Of a DNA stretch of 64,000 bases, positions 33,560-45,119 are shown piece by piece. The stretch comes from Sambucus nigra. Lineage: Eukaryota; Streptophyta; Magnoliopsida; Dipsacales; Adoxaceae. The stretch spans positions 10,269,302 to 10,333,301 of the forward strand of contig OX422215.1 of NCBI GenBank assembly GCA_949130495.1, written 5' to 3'. Position numbers and translations under genes: made by a program. Position 1 is the stretch's first letter, and each line of letters starts with the position of its first letter. Below the pieces are notes generated by a model. That model saw only the letters and a program-made list of their open reading frames with translations, was not told the DNA's origin and ran no database searches.

Positions 33560-35332
33560 CTACACATATTTTGTGTTATACATGATCGACGCATTCCTTT
33601 ATTAGTATTAGACTAGCTAAATTAATACAATTATCTCCAACCTCTTTAATTAGTTCAGTGGATATTGAATTACCAACAGGTATCAATTTATCAATGCAGG
33701 GTTATAGGAATTGTAAAATTCAGCTTGGTCTAGGAACTCTTTCTGTTAACTTGATAATGGTAGATATTCGCGGGTACGATATTATTATCAGAATGGATGT
33801 ATTATCCAAACATCACGCTTATATCAAATGTCAAGCTAAGAAAATTCATTTTTGAAACAAAAATAATTGTTCTTTTATATTTCAAGGAGCAGGTTCATCA
33901 AAACCATCAAATTTCCAAATTCATATTTCTTCTTTGATTTCGAATCTGTTGGAAACTTTTGAAGACATTTTTCCCGGAGACTTAATAGGAATATCCCCTC
34001 CTAGAGAAATTAAGTTTTTAGTACTAATATTTATCCTAGTACACTTCCTATTTCTATACCCCCATATTGAATGGCTTCGTTAGAACTTTGAACCTAATTA
34101 GATGATCGTTTATCAACAGGTTTCATTCAATTAAGTTCATCACCTTGGGGAGCTCAAGTGTTATTTGTTAAGAAACATGATGGAAGCTTTAGACTGTGCA
34201 TAGATTATCATAAACTGAATTCTATAACTATTAAGAATAACTATCCTTTAACCCGAATAGGATATCTGCTTGACCAACTTAGAGGAGCAAAGGTCTTTTC
34301 TGAAATAGACTTACGATCCAATTATCATCATTTACGCATTAGAGAGGAAGACATTCTGAAAACTACTTTTCAAACTCATTACGAACTTTTTGAATTTACT
34401 ATAATGTCATTTGGTTTAACCAATGAACTAGCAACTTTTATGGATTTGATGCACATAATCTTTAAACCTTTTCTTGATTAGTTCGTTATCATTTTCATTG
34501 ATGATATTCTCGTATGTTCTCAAAACTTGATAAAACATTTCCAATATTTGAAGGTAGTCTTAAGTACTCTTAAAAATAATCGGTTATATGCAAAAAAGAG
34601 CAAATGTAATTTCTCAATGAAGGAAATCAAATTTTTAGGGCATGTGATTTCTAAATATGGAATCCAAGTCGATCCTGCTAAAATTTTAGCTATTTTGGAA
34701 TAGAAAAATCCTACCACTATTACTGAAATAAAGAGTTTTCTTGGATTAACTGGATACGATCACCGTTTTATCGAAGAATTTTCACGCATTGCTCTTCCCT
34801 TTTCAAAACTAACTAGGAAGGAAGTTCCATTTGTATGGACTGAAGAATGTAACCAATTATTCCTAGTGTTAAAGTACAAGTTGACTACTCACTATTCCTT
34901 TTAGTAATGTAAGTTACGAGACATATACCGATGCCTTATTACAAGGATTAGGATGTGTATTAATGAAAAATGAAAAAGTGGTAGAATACATGTCACGAGA
35001 ACTAAGGATGCATGAGCGTAATTATCCGGTCCATTATCTAGAACTAGCAATCGTAGTTTTTGCATTAAAGATTTGAGTTGTTACCTTTATGGTGTAAGTT
35101 TCCAAGTCTTTTCAAATCATAAAAGTTAAAGTATGTCTTTACCCAAATGGTCATGAACTTAAGACAATGAGGATGGATAGAATTTTTGGAGGATTGCCAA
35201 TTTAAACTTAAATATCATCCAGGAAAAGGTAATGTAGTAGTCGACACTTAGAGTCAAAATCCCGTAGTAAGACTTCATACTTTAAATCCCTAAGATATTA
35301 CCGCTACAATTGAGCAATATGATTTACGAGTA
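33560..35332 (+). pseudogene. Protease, RT and first RNase H copy of element G
   Basis: Protease remnant near 33575-33855: THSFIS without its DTGA, and YDIIIRMDVLS in place of the usual xIIGMDWLS. RT frame 34158-34481 has [31 protein letters not shown] and [14 protein letters not shown] stop precedes FVIIFIDDILV (about 34485). RNase H from about 34900 has a one-base loss near 35075 and a TAG at about 35250 in the ADxLS motif. The sequence is interrupted at 35332 by the left end of element V. Confidence 0.85.
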
Positions 35333-35987
35333 TGATGATACAAGAAATCGTCCACTTGTCATTCTCGTACCAGCAATTCAAGTGTAAAATACATAATAAA
35401 TAGATAGAGCAAGTAAAGAGAGATAAAAGACAAGACGTAGAGTGGTTCGACTATTAAAATGAGCCTACGTCCACTTTGGTGCCACACTCTCATTATATGC
35501 ATTGTAGTACAAGTTTACAATGTCGTAATAGGCATATAATGTAGTTAAGATAAGAGAATACATTTATGTGATGATTTCGGGAGTGCAGGAGAGATGAATG
35601 TGATGCAGGTGAATAGCCTCAAAGCTGTACAGAAGGAGTGTGGGGTGTTTGGCAATGCCTCCCCAAGTGTAGTGACCTCTTCGCTAAGTATTGGTGAAGT
35701 TTGGTCTCCCCCCAATCTCGAGGTGTGGACGTCAATTTATAGGAGTCCTAGGTGCTGTAAATGGAGTGGAGATGTGGCTAGCTATGCTGTAAGGCACCGA
35801 CCACACACTTTGACATGTGAATAAGAGGGGTTGCATCCTATAGTATATGGGGTCGTACCCTATAGTATGTAGGTCCGTGGAACATAAGTCCGCACTATGT
35901 AGTATGTAATTATAAGGATATGGCATTATATAATTGTAAGTCTTAGTGCAGTACTCTCTATGGCAAGGTAATATATTTGTCATATCA
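35333..35987 (-). repeat. 3' LTR of element V, 655 bp
   Basis: On the minus strand it runs from TGATATGACA to TATCATCA. It matches 42706-43240 closely. A TATA-like CTATAAATTG lies at 35733-35742 (minus). A polypurine tract (CTTGGGGGCTTAT) precedes it on the minus strand. The plus-strand frame 35594-35824, with a counterpart at 42967-43197, is an antisense frame in the LTR without known motif. Confidence 0.88.
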
Positions 35988-36000
35988 ATAAGCCCCCAAG
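35988..36000 (-). other. Polypurine tract of element V
   Basis: CTTGGGGGCTTAT on the minus strand directly abuts the LTR start TGATATGACA. Confidence 0.75.
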
Positions 36001-37239
36001 TCATAGTGCCAAGAGATAGCGATTGGGGTTGCGGCTGAGTAATCAAGTCTTCTGAAGCTGTCGTAAAAATTCAAAGGTGACGCTTCATCTTCCCGTGGCC
36101 TCTTATATAAATGGAAATTGGTCATGGCCTTCATTATGTTTCCAATTCTCTGATAGCATATCGAAGGCAAACTTCTGTCAATTCATCCTTTGAGTTTTTG
36201 GCGAGCTTTAGGTGGTACCTCGTGGTGTTTGGTGGCATCTCGTGGTGTTTGGTAGCTGAGCAACTGGTGGTTTAAGGCTGAGCAAGACCAAGCCTTCTTT
36301 TCTTTTTGGTTTTTAGGTAACAACTCAGAACTCCCTGATTTCTTCTTTCTTTGACTGCTCTTGTTGGTTGATAACTCTTCTTGATTTCTGCTTTCTTTGA
36401 CTGCTCTTGTTGGTTGATTGCTCTTCTTGATTTCTGTTTACAAATTCATATTCTTGCTAAACTATTTTAAATAACTAATACCAAATTAAATTTCTACTGG
36501 AGCTGCTAAATTCATGCTGAAATGAACTCATCTTGTTGCTACGTTGAATCGATTTTCAATTGATGAAATTAATTGGTAAACCCTTAATAATAAAATAAAC
36601 ACTTAACCTTCCATTGTTGAACCAAGAAGGAACTGTTGTTGACTAGGCTTAGATCCTTAGTATTTTTGAATTCCTAATTTGTAGGATTAAATTATTACAC
36701 AAACTAGTGATATATACTTGTGTTGGATTATACTTGCTGGCTTTAGAATAGTGTAAGCATTAAAAACATACCACTGTTCTTGATGTTCTTAAGACAATCT
36801 TTCAAATTCTAGGGCTTCGATTTATATCTTAGGTAACCTTATGTGTTAAACTTATTTAACAATTTAGTCGCGACATATGGCTATCTGGCTGCGACATCAT
36901 AACAATACTTTTAACTATTACTCCTTTTTACTTAGGGTTTTGCCTTGGGCTAGTGTCCGCGAATGTTATTACTTTAACTATAACTCCAAGGACTACAGGA
37001 TGTTAGAATATATCTCATATCTCCTTCCCCAAAACACTATACCGCAGCAGAAACTTGATTTCTAAGATTCTAGGCCTCCACACTTAATGTAGGTAGCTAA
37101 ATTTGCTAAGACTTCAATTTAAGCTTTCAAACTTGCTATTTCACATGGCTTCTACGAGGCTTATCTGACCATATTGGCTGCGACACCTAACTACAGACTC
37201 TTTCTGCTTTTCAGGTCTTGCTGTAGCCATATGAGTGGG
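36001..37239. other. Region between the V 3' LTR and its antisense gene, with short tandem repeats
   Basis: It should hold the promoter of the antisense gene. Two tandem repeats are visible: a 20-bp unit (GGTGGxxxCTCGTGGTGTTT) at about 36210-36250, and a unit of about 49 bp (TTTCTTTGACTGCTCTTGTT plus GGTTGAT) at about 36338-36440. A plus-strand frame at 36877-37065 (62 codons) has no recognisable motif and may or may not be a first exon. Confidence 0.5.
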
Positions 37240-38129
37240 ATCCTAAGGAATTTCTTAAGGACTTTTGGACCAAACATTTTGGAGTCTCTCCCCCTGAACT
37301 TCCTTTTGTGCATCCTTTAAAGATAATAGGGCCTTGCCAGCTCAAAGATTACCCAAATTGTGTCGTTCTATATTTGGATTCTGACTCCACGGAAATAACT
37401 TATAGGAAAGAGACTAACTCCGCGGACTCCTCTTATAGGAAAGGTACTGATTCCACAACAATGGAAGAGTAGGAAAACTCAAGTAACAACCCAATATATA
37501 TTGATGCTGCAGCTACTGGGCCATCTGAAGGTAGGGACGTGCATGCTAGCCCCTCTAACAGAGCTAAGAGACCTCCTACGTCATTAAATGTTCACAACAT
37601 TATGACTTAAGAATGGTTGAACAAGTTGCTGAGGAACTTAAATTTCCTGAAGATTTGGTTTGTTCAGCACCAGCGGCGGAACAGAGGCCCTGCGTGACAC
37701 TTGCTGATGATGGGGTCTGCTTCCCCCTCCACGCGTTTGTTTATGGGCTACGGCTGCCAGTTTTAGTCCCCATTAGAAGAATCTTTCAGACTATGAACTT
37801 AGCCCCAGCCCAATTAGATCCCAATAGCTGGAGGGCAATTCTTGCCTCAGTTTTTCTATGGAAGAATAAGTTTAGGAGGGACATAACTCTCACATAATTT
37901 TTCCATTTTTATAGACCTAAGGAAAATTCTATAAAATTTGCATAGTACTATTACTTTACCATCCGCAGTAATAATGAAACCCTCTATAGTGGGAGGCCCA
38001 CTAGTGTGAAGAATTGGAAGGGCAAGTACTTTCATATTTCTTGAGAAGGGTGGGAAACCCACCCAGATAAGACTATGAGAGAGAAATCCTTTAGGATGCC
38101 GCGACAATAGGGACATCCTTCCAAGCTAG

Positions 38130-38237
38130 GTAAATAAGGTTGCATCCCTTTGGATTGTGGTCGCGTCCTGTTGCTTACAGTTGTATTTGCAATATTCTTC
38201 CCTTAGCTTTTGTACTAATATTATACTTTCTATGCAG
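38130..38237 (+). other. Intron in the antisense gene of V (108 bp)
   Basis: Donor CTAG|GTAAAT, acceptor TATGCAG|CT. Joining the exons keeps one frame through the sequence SKLALDNFPLTERQ. The interval is T-rich, with a pyrimidine tract before the AG. Confidence 0.7.
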
Positions 38238-38402
38238 CTCTTGACAATTTTCCACTAACTGAGCGGCAGAAGAGTAGGATAAGAAGGGCCACGGTAGTAA
38301 GTGCTAAGGATAAAAAGTTCAGCACCTTAGTGACTTCAGCCTCCATTTTTCAGGAAGGATACTTCACAAACAAATCTCTACCCAAAGTTATAGACACTGA
38401 AG

Positions 38403-38478
38403 GTAATCATCCCCTATTTTAATAATGTCGAGGCATGTATTTTTAAATCTTCACACTTTGACTTCATTTCTTCTTCAG
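38403..38478 (+). other. Intron in the antisense gene of V (76 bp)
   Basis: Donor GAAG|GTAATC, acceptor TTCTTCAG|GT. The join preserves the frame (VIDTEGEEIDREL). Confidence 0.7.
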
Positions 38479-39780
38479 GTGAGGAGATTGATAGGGAGCT
38501 TTTAGTAGCCCAACTGGTCGAGATGGATGAGGATGTCGCTGCCCTCAACAATGCTATAAGGCAGAGAAAGAGAAAGAGAGGCAAGTCCCAATGTCCTATC
38601 GCAGTCAATGTGGTTGATCAGCCAGCTCCTACCGCGCCCACCATTCAGGTTGAGGATCCTGCTACTCAAGAAAGGCCTAAGGGACAATTTGATGACAACA
38701 TTGGTGCTAATCTGGCCGCTGCAGACTTGATGTCTAGGACTGAATTGCGGTTTGGTTTCGGCACCTCCCCAATCAACATTTCAAACTAACCTCCTAGTCC
38801 AACAATATTGGCTATTAATGCCAACCTAGCACCTCCTCAAATTCGTTCCAGTGCTGGCCCTGATGGCCGTCTGCGGCCTCAGCTTAGGTAACCCAACCCT
38901 AAGTCTTCCTGGGATACAACTGTAAGGGATGCCCGCAGAATGAAAAGGGCTACAGATGTCGTGGACCTGGATCATCTTGTGGATAAGGACCATGAAGACT
39001 TGGAGGATTATGAGCTCCACAGCCTGCTGAGGATAAGTTCAAATTTACCTTTTTAATCCCTTTTCTATACTTCATATTTTACTTCTAATATTTAATATCG
39101 TATCAAGCCGCGGACGTTGTGGTGTCCCAAAAAAGGAAGTACAAATCCCTCTATAATCTGAAGGAGGCCGCGAAGAGGGTGCATCTTACTAACCTAGAGA
39201 ATGCCAAGAGCTCTTCATTTAAAGCTGGAAAAAAGTCTGCTGCTACGACACTCTAGCAGCTCAGATGAACCTTGATGCTGCTGTCAAGGCTAGGGATGAG
39301 GCAGAGGGAAAATTAACAACCACTGCAGCCTCTTTAAAAATAGAACAAGCAAAGGCTGCGGAGGCTACTAAACTTGCCTCTAGCCTTGAGTCCCAGTGGA
39401 AGGAGCTCCAAGAAAAATTTACCAATAGGATACTGATCATGCCACGGCTCTGAAGCGGATTGAGGGTTCTCACTCCGCGGCACTCAACAAAGGTTATTGT
39501 AGCGGACTACAAAAAGTCCAAAGACTTTTTCCTTACTAACAACAAGGCGTATATCCCCGGCTACCAAGAGCTAAGGGTGGCCAAAAACTTCCCTGATTCC
39601 AAGGCCCAGATTATGTCTTGGAGTGTTGGAGATGCAAAACACAGTGCCTGCGTAGCTGAGATGAGGGCAGCGATAGAGGAGAGAGCCAAAAAACTGATGG
39701 AAGAGGCAGCAATTGAAGACAAAACTGAGACGTCCACGGACGGCGAAGATGGGGAAGTAGAGGACGATGCTACCTCATAG

Positions 39781-41400
39781 GCATCCTTTGATTTTTAATA
39801 TAAGATTTTTTACTTTTCCTCAGGGTTGCGTCCCATTTATTTTGCTGTATTTGAACTTTAAACTACGTTTATACAGGGTTGCGTCCCTTGCAATATTTGA
39901 ACTTCATTTGGGCTACGACCTATTTTTTGTACTTGACTTAAAATTTCACAACCTTTTTCTAAGGATGCGGCCTTTAACCTAATTGCTTAATTTCTCATCT
40001 GCTTACTTCTTTATTGTTTTCTTTGACTTTGACTTTGAGTGAGTGCTGCTTCTATATTTGAATTGTTGATTGCTTTAATGAATTTGAACAAGTACTTCAA
40101 TAACTATAATGGACATAAGGCCGCGGAAATACCTTAAATAGGTTTCCACAGAACAGGCTGCAGCCTATTGTATTTTGCCTTGAACTTTCAAAACTTCTTG
40201 TATTTATCCTTGACCTCAAATTTTCCCTTTAATATAAACATGGAACATGAGTCTGCGATTAAAACATCCTAGAATTGATTCTTTTCATCTCTAGATGTTG
40301 AACTTTCCCATTTGAATCTATCATATTGGGGCCGTGGCCATTAGGGCTGTAATTGCATAACACGAGCCACAATCTCTTCTGCAGATATGAGATCAAGTTG
40401 TTCCATGATTCTTGAATTGGGTTGCGATCATTTATCCTTTGTAGCTTTAATTGAATTCAAATCCAAGTCAATATCGTAGCTTCCCTTTGTTGCTAAAATT
40501 GGCATGAAGCCACTTTCGCAGCTTCTTTCAGTCGCTTTGATTGCATTTCGTATCTTTCCTTTAGTCGTTTTATCCCAAAACCACGTTTGTAGCTGTTCTT
40601 AGTCACTTTGATTGGGTTATTATCACCCCCCCCAGTCTAGGTAATATAAATATTCCCCAAGCTATGTTTGGATATATGTAATGCCTTCCTAGGCTATAAT
40701 AGGATTATCCATAGACAATTAAGTCTTCTACCCTTTCAAATATAGGATTATCCGCAGACATTTAAGTCTTCGACCCCTGTGGGTTGTTATCAGGCCTCCT
40801 CGGGCTAGGTATTATGAAGCTTCCCCAAGCTAATGTGCGAGACACTTTTATTCCTTCCCAGGCTGGGTTATGTTATTAAGCCACCCACAGCTAAGTGATG
40901 CATGCCGACAGCTGAGAACGGGCATTTTAAGCCCCATGGCTAACGTAACGGGCATTGGTCGCCCCCATGGCTAATGTAACTGATATAAGTATACCGAGAG
41001 ATAGTCGGCCTTATGAATATAAGAATATGTCCTTATGCCATGAGTGGCGTTGTTAGCCCATTAAGGTTGTACGCCAAATAAAGGATCATTCTCGGAATAA
41101 ATAGTCTCTCGGGATAGCTGGTCCTCTTTCCCTTGAAATCTGTTTAAGACGAAGGTCATTCATAAGATTTCTATAAATAGGAAGTCAAAAGATAAAACAT
41201 CACTAAATATGTTCTTCATACATAGATATGATTTTTTTAGGACAATACAAAGTAAGACTAATTTCATATAATCATTATATGTATGTTGAGTTTGTAAGGA
41301 AATACAACTCTTAATTGAAAAATCAACACTTTAGGTTAAACAGAAAATATAGACTAAGGTGGGGTTAAGTATGTGGCCCGTTTAGTAAAGGTTGCATCCT
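39781..41400. repeat. Noncoding spacer of element V with degenerate repeats
   Basis: No coding motif is seen where pol would be expected. At about 40640-41000 a degenerate repeat of 60-70 bp recurs, with CCCCAAGCTA, TTCCCAGGCT, ATAGGATTATCC and CCCCATGGCTAA. Words of the form GGxxGCGxCC are scattered across it. A TATA-like TTTCTATAAATAGG lies at about 41167-41180. Confidence 0.5.
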
Positions 41401-41904
41401 TTAAGCATCTTTCAGGAATTGCTGCAGCATCCCCTGCCTCACAAGCCTTTCAATCTCATCTTTTAGCGCGAAACATTTGCCAGTGTTATGACCATGGTCC
41501 CTGTGGAAGCTGTAATATCTGGTTTTGTCCCTCTTATGAGGAGGGGACTTCAATTTCTCGGGACAATAAAGCAATTTGTCTTCTTTGATGAGTTCCAACA
41601 CGTCTTCAATCTTGCAAATTAATGGAATGTAGTCTTCAAAACCTCTTTTTGCTTTTTTAATTTTCCTCTTCTGACTCCTCTGGTTCAGGGTCGCGGCCCT
41701 TGGGACAATAGCTTCAGTGGTCGTGGCAGCAAAGGTTTGGCCAGTAACTTTGGGTGTCCCGGCCTCTAGCATAACAACTCTTTGGGTCAAGAAGTTGACC
41801 CGAGTCTGGAGTGAGGCGTGACTGTTATACAGATGATTGAGGTGGTTATACAACTGAGCAATCTCATTCTTCATTTTTGTGCTTTGGCTGGACTCTCCCT
41901 CCAT
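41401..41904 (-). CDS. Short gag of Tat-like element V, 167 codons, intact
   Basis: The ATG at 41904 opens MEGESSQSTKMKNEIAQL, a coiled-coil-like start, then a basic linker (RSQKRKIKKAKRG). The end is the conserved Tat/Ogre-type gag tail: HKRDKTRYYSFHRDHGHNTG plus KCFALKDEIERLVRQGML. The zinc-knuckle-like motif usually begins YCxFHxDHGHxTxxC; here the first Cys is Ser (YYSFH). The central gag domain of full-length relatives is missing, so N- and C-terminal parts are fused in frame. The frame is uninterrupted in an element without pol. It may be a functional mini-gag that aids packaging, or simply a recent deletion. Confidence 0.75.
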   Translation of the reverse strand: MEGESSQSTKMKNEIAQLYNHLNHLYNSHASLQTRVNFLTQRVVMLEAGTPKVTGQTFAATTTEAIVPRAATLNQRSQKRKIKKAKRGFEDYIPLICKIEDVLELIKEDKLLYCPEKLKSPPHKRDKTRYYSFHRDHGHNTGKCFALKDEIERLVRQGMLQQFLKDA

Positions 41905-42690
41905 TTTTTGCTTTGTTAGTCTTTAAAAACTATATAATCTGAGACAAAACTAGTAGAAATGAGTAATCACAGAATATAGGATAAACCAAGTACAAAGTTG
42001 GGATGTAGTGTTTGAATCGCTGCATGTTTTTATTGATGAGGTCGCAGCCAGTAAGGCATATATGTGCACGACCGCTGCCTTTTGAGTGAAATTCAGCAAG
42101 GTTAAACTTGTGGCCACTTGAGTCCATTCCCCGATGATTTGGAGCTGCTGTAAACCAACTGCACTTATAGAGGCTACAACAAAAGGGTAATTAAACAACC
42201 AGGCCACATCCTTTCTTAGGCAGACCGGAGCAATCCCAGAATTAGAACCCAGAGACTCAGTTTTTCACATGAAATACGTGGAGAACATACCTACTAGGGT
42301 CTATCCAGGGCAGAACAACCTTTTTGTGCACAATAAGGCATAATCATGGTGGGAAACCCTAGATCATGGGTTGAGAAAGTAGCAAACGAGCAAATAAATC
42401 TCATCCCTATCTACCCACCTTTATGAGGCTCTTGCCCTTTGCACTTTTCAGTGTTATCTTGGTGAGGTAACATCATCGGGGTATGTAAAAATAGATCTAA
42501 GGTCATAAACAAGCGACCCATGGACATATCTGAATAGATGCGATATCTATTTGAGGGTGTGTATACAAAATACGAGTTCAATAATCGAAATTCACCCTTG
42601 AGATAATGATCTAAAGGATCCCCATGAATAAAATAAGGTGTCTAAGAACCCAAAATATAGAGAAGCAAGGTTTAAACACCTTGTTTCCCA
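41905..42690 (-). other. Leader region of element V between primer-binding site and gag
   Basis: No supported gene. Overlapping minus-strand frames (41930-42127, 41950-42207) lack motifs and are taken as leader. It holds further GGTCGCAGCC-like words (e.g. near 42040). Confidence 0.45.
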
Positions 42691-42704
42691 CAGACGGCAC
42701 CAGA
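42691..42704 (-). other. Primer-binding site of element V
   Basis: TCTGGTGCCGTCTG on the minus strand follows the 5' LTR end. TGGxGCCGTCTGTGGG is a context I know from Tat/Ogre-type elements. The tRNA was not verified and is not the initiator-Met type used by the others. Confidence 0.65.
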
Positions 42705-42705
42705 T

Positions 42706-43240
42706 TGATGATACAAGAAATCGTCCACTTGTCGTTCTCGTACCAGCATGTCAAGTGTAAAATACATAATAAATAGATAGATCAAGTAAGGAGAGATAAA
42801 AGACAAGACTTAGAGTGGTTTGGGTATTAAAAAGAGCCTACGTCCACTTTGGTTCCACACTCTCATTATATGCGTTGTAGTACAAGTTTATAATGCCGTA
42901 ATAGGTGAACAATGTAGATAAGAGAAGAGAATACATGTATGTGATGATTCCGGGAGTGAAGGAGAGATGATCGTGATACCGGTGAATAGCCTCAAAGTTG
43001 TACAGAAGGAGCGTGTGGTGTTCGGAAATACCTCACCAAGTGTAGTGATCTCTTGGCTAAGTATTGGTCAAGTTTGGTCTCCCCCCAATCACGAGGTGTG
43101 GAACTCTATTTATAGGAGTTCTAAGTGCTGCAAATGGAGTGGGGATGCGGCTAGCTATGCTGTAAGGCTGCGGCCGCACACTTTGACAAGTGAATAGGAG
43201 GGGATGCATCCTGTAGCAGATATAGTATGTAGGTCCGCGA
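42706..43240 (-). repeat. 5' LTR of element V, truncated
   Basis: It matches 35333 to about 35880 of the other LTR, including the TATA box CTATAAATAG (43106-43115, minus). The outer about 105 bp are replaced at about 43240 by G RNase H sequence. The palindrome TGCGGCCGCA (near 43168) is decayed in the other copy. Confidence 0.85.
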
Positions 43241-45089
43241 CTTTATTACAAGTTTTAGGATGTGTGTTAATCCAAAATGAAAAAATGGTAGAATACAGGT
43301 GACGACAACTAAGAACGCATGAGCGTAATTATTCGGTCCATAATCTAGAACTAGCAGCCATAGTTTTTGCATCAAAGATTTGTGTTGTTACCTTTTTGGT
43401 GTAAGTTTCTATGTCTTTTCAAATCACAAAAGTTTAAGTATGTCTTTACCCAAAAGGACTTGAACTTAAGAGAATGACGATGGATATGATTTTTGGAGGA
43501 TTGCCAATTTAACCTTAATTATCATCTAGGCAAAGCTAATGTAGTAGCCGACACTTAGAGTCAAAATCCCGTAGGAAAACTTCATAATTTAAATACCTAT
43601 GATATTGATTTTACCATTGATAAATATGATTTACGAGTACTTACCCATTGTACCAAATGTTTTAACATTATCGGTTATCCCGAATAAGAATGAAAATCTT
43701 AATTTAGTAAGCCCAAGATTTGTTTGTACAAAATTTTTTGAGCAAAAATTCGGATTTTTCCTAGGATAAAGAAACAGGACTCTGATTTAGAAATAGATTA
43801 TATATACCTAACGATGCACCTTTATGAGAATAAGTGTTGCAAGAATATCATCGTTCAAAATTTATGATACACCCCGGAAGCTCAAAAATGTACCATGCTT
43901 TGAAGAATCAATATTGGTGGCCAAACATGGAAAAATGATATCGAGAATTTTGTAAGGAAATGTCTTACTTGTCAACAAGTAAAGATAGAACACCAACACC
44001 CTGGTGAACGTCTCCAACCCTTACTTATTGTTGATTGGAAATGGGATCATACTACATTGGATTTCATCAGTGGACTATCCCTTACGTCCCAATGACATAA
44101 TTCAATTTGGGTAATAGTAGATCGACTTATCAAATTTGCCCATTTTTTACTTTTACAGACCACAGATTCATTCCAAAAGATTACCAAGTTATACATTTGA
44201 GAAATTATTCGATTACATGGAATCCATTTATCCATTGTATCAGATAGAGATTCTCGTTTCACAAGAAATTTTTGGCAAGCATTGCAAGCTGTAATGGGGA
44301 CTAAACTTCACTTAAGTACTCATTCCACCACCAAACGGATGGACAATCGGATCGTACGATTCAAACACTAAAAGATATGTTACGTGCTTGTACGTTAGAT
44401 ATCTATGATCATTGGAATGTATATTTACACCTTGTCAAATTTTAATAGAACAAAATCTATCAATCCAGTATTAAAGCTTCCTCATTTGAAGCTTTATATG
44501 GACGACCCTGTAGATCCCTAGTATGTTGGATAGAGTCAGGAAATAGTAAAAACTTTGGTCTAAAAATAATTTAAGAAACCACCAAGGTAATACAATAGAT
44601 TCGAGAGAAGTTGAAGATAACGTAAGCTCGACAGAAGAGTTATGCAGACGATCGCCGAAATCCATTAGAATTTCAAGAAAATGAGCAAGTATTTCTGAAA
44701 GTGTCCCCCCAAAAAGGAATTTTATGTTTCAGGCAAAAAAGAAAGTTAGCCCCCAGATATATTGGATCTTTCACAGTTTCTAAAAGAATTGGCTCCATAG
44801 CCTATCAATTAGAATTGCCTGTGGAATTATCCAATATCCATAACATGTTTCATGTATCATAGTTATGCTAGTATATACCGGATCCATCACATGAAAAGAT
44901 GATTTCGTTTTACCCAACCATGAATTTGAAGTCCGTCCCATTCAAATTCTTAATCGCCAAGTGAAGTATCTCAGATTCAAGGAAATCCCCTTAGTTAAAG
45001 TAATTTCGAAGCATGAAAATCAACAAGAAGCTACATGGGAACCAGAACAAGCGATGAAGAATCAATACCCCGACTTATTTAAGGTATAA
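43241..45089 (+). pseudogene. Second RNase H copy, integrase and chromodomain of element G
   Basis: 43241-43650 repeats 34930-35332, then continues into integrase. The zinc finger is split over frames (KFMIHPGSSKMYHALKNQYW at about 43857; CLTCQQVKIEHQHPGE at about 43965). Core residues are visible as LDFISGL (44060), VSDRDSRF (44240) and a damaged GQxxRT region (44340). GPY/F-like and chromodomain pieces follow (LRFKEIPLVKV, then QQEATWEPEQAMKNQYPDLF), ending TAA 45087-45089. Stops and shifts are frequent. Confidence 0.82.
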
Positions 45090-45119
45090 TTTGAGGCAAA
45101 GTTTTTTAGGTAGGTATAC

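Larger units (their letters stand above)
37240..39780 (+). pseudogene. Antisense gene of element V, multi-exon, plant gypsy-type transposon domain (PF04195-like)
   Basis: Runs opposite to the element. The 5' part codes DPKEFLKDFWTKHFGVSPPE, followed by two STEITYRKE-like repeats. After a frameshift near 37615 the diagnostic block reads VCFPLHAFVYGL, then MNLAPAQLDPNSWRAI, and further on LYSGRPTSVKNWKGKYF. This follows the 'putative gypsy type transposon' family pattern, which I recall from antisense frames of Tat-lineage elements. Introns are 38130-38237 and 38403-38478, with a third at about 39030-39107. The later exons code a basic stretch (RQRKRKRGK), an Ala/Lys/Glu coiled-coil-like region (39265-39420) and an acidic end (DGEDGEVEDDATS, stop 39778-39780). 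In-frame stops (e.g. 38787, about 38888) and several frameshifts make this copy dead. Function is unknown. Confidence 0.72.
35333..43240 (-). mobile_element. Element V: Tat-like LTR element without pol, carrying an antisense gene
   Basis: Minus-strand order: truncated 5' LTR (43240-42706), primer-binding site (42704-42691), leader, short gag (41904-41401), about 1.6 kb noncoding, an antisense multi-exon gene on the plus strand (about 37240-39780), polypurine tract (36000-35988) and 3' LTR (35987-35333). No protease, RT or integrase motif was found in between, so it is non-autonomous. It is inserted in the RNase H-integrase linker of element G. A TSD cannot be checked because the outer about 105 bp of the 5' LTR are lost. 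Confidence 0.8.

Noticed and set aside
35594..35824. 76-codon plus-strand frame present in both LTRs of element V
   Set aside because: Antisense to the LTR promoter region; shared only because LTRs are duplicates.
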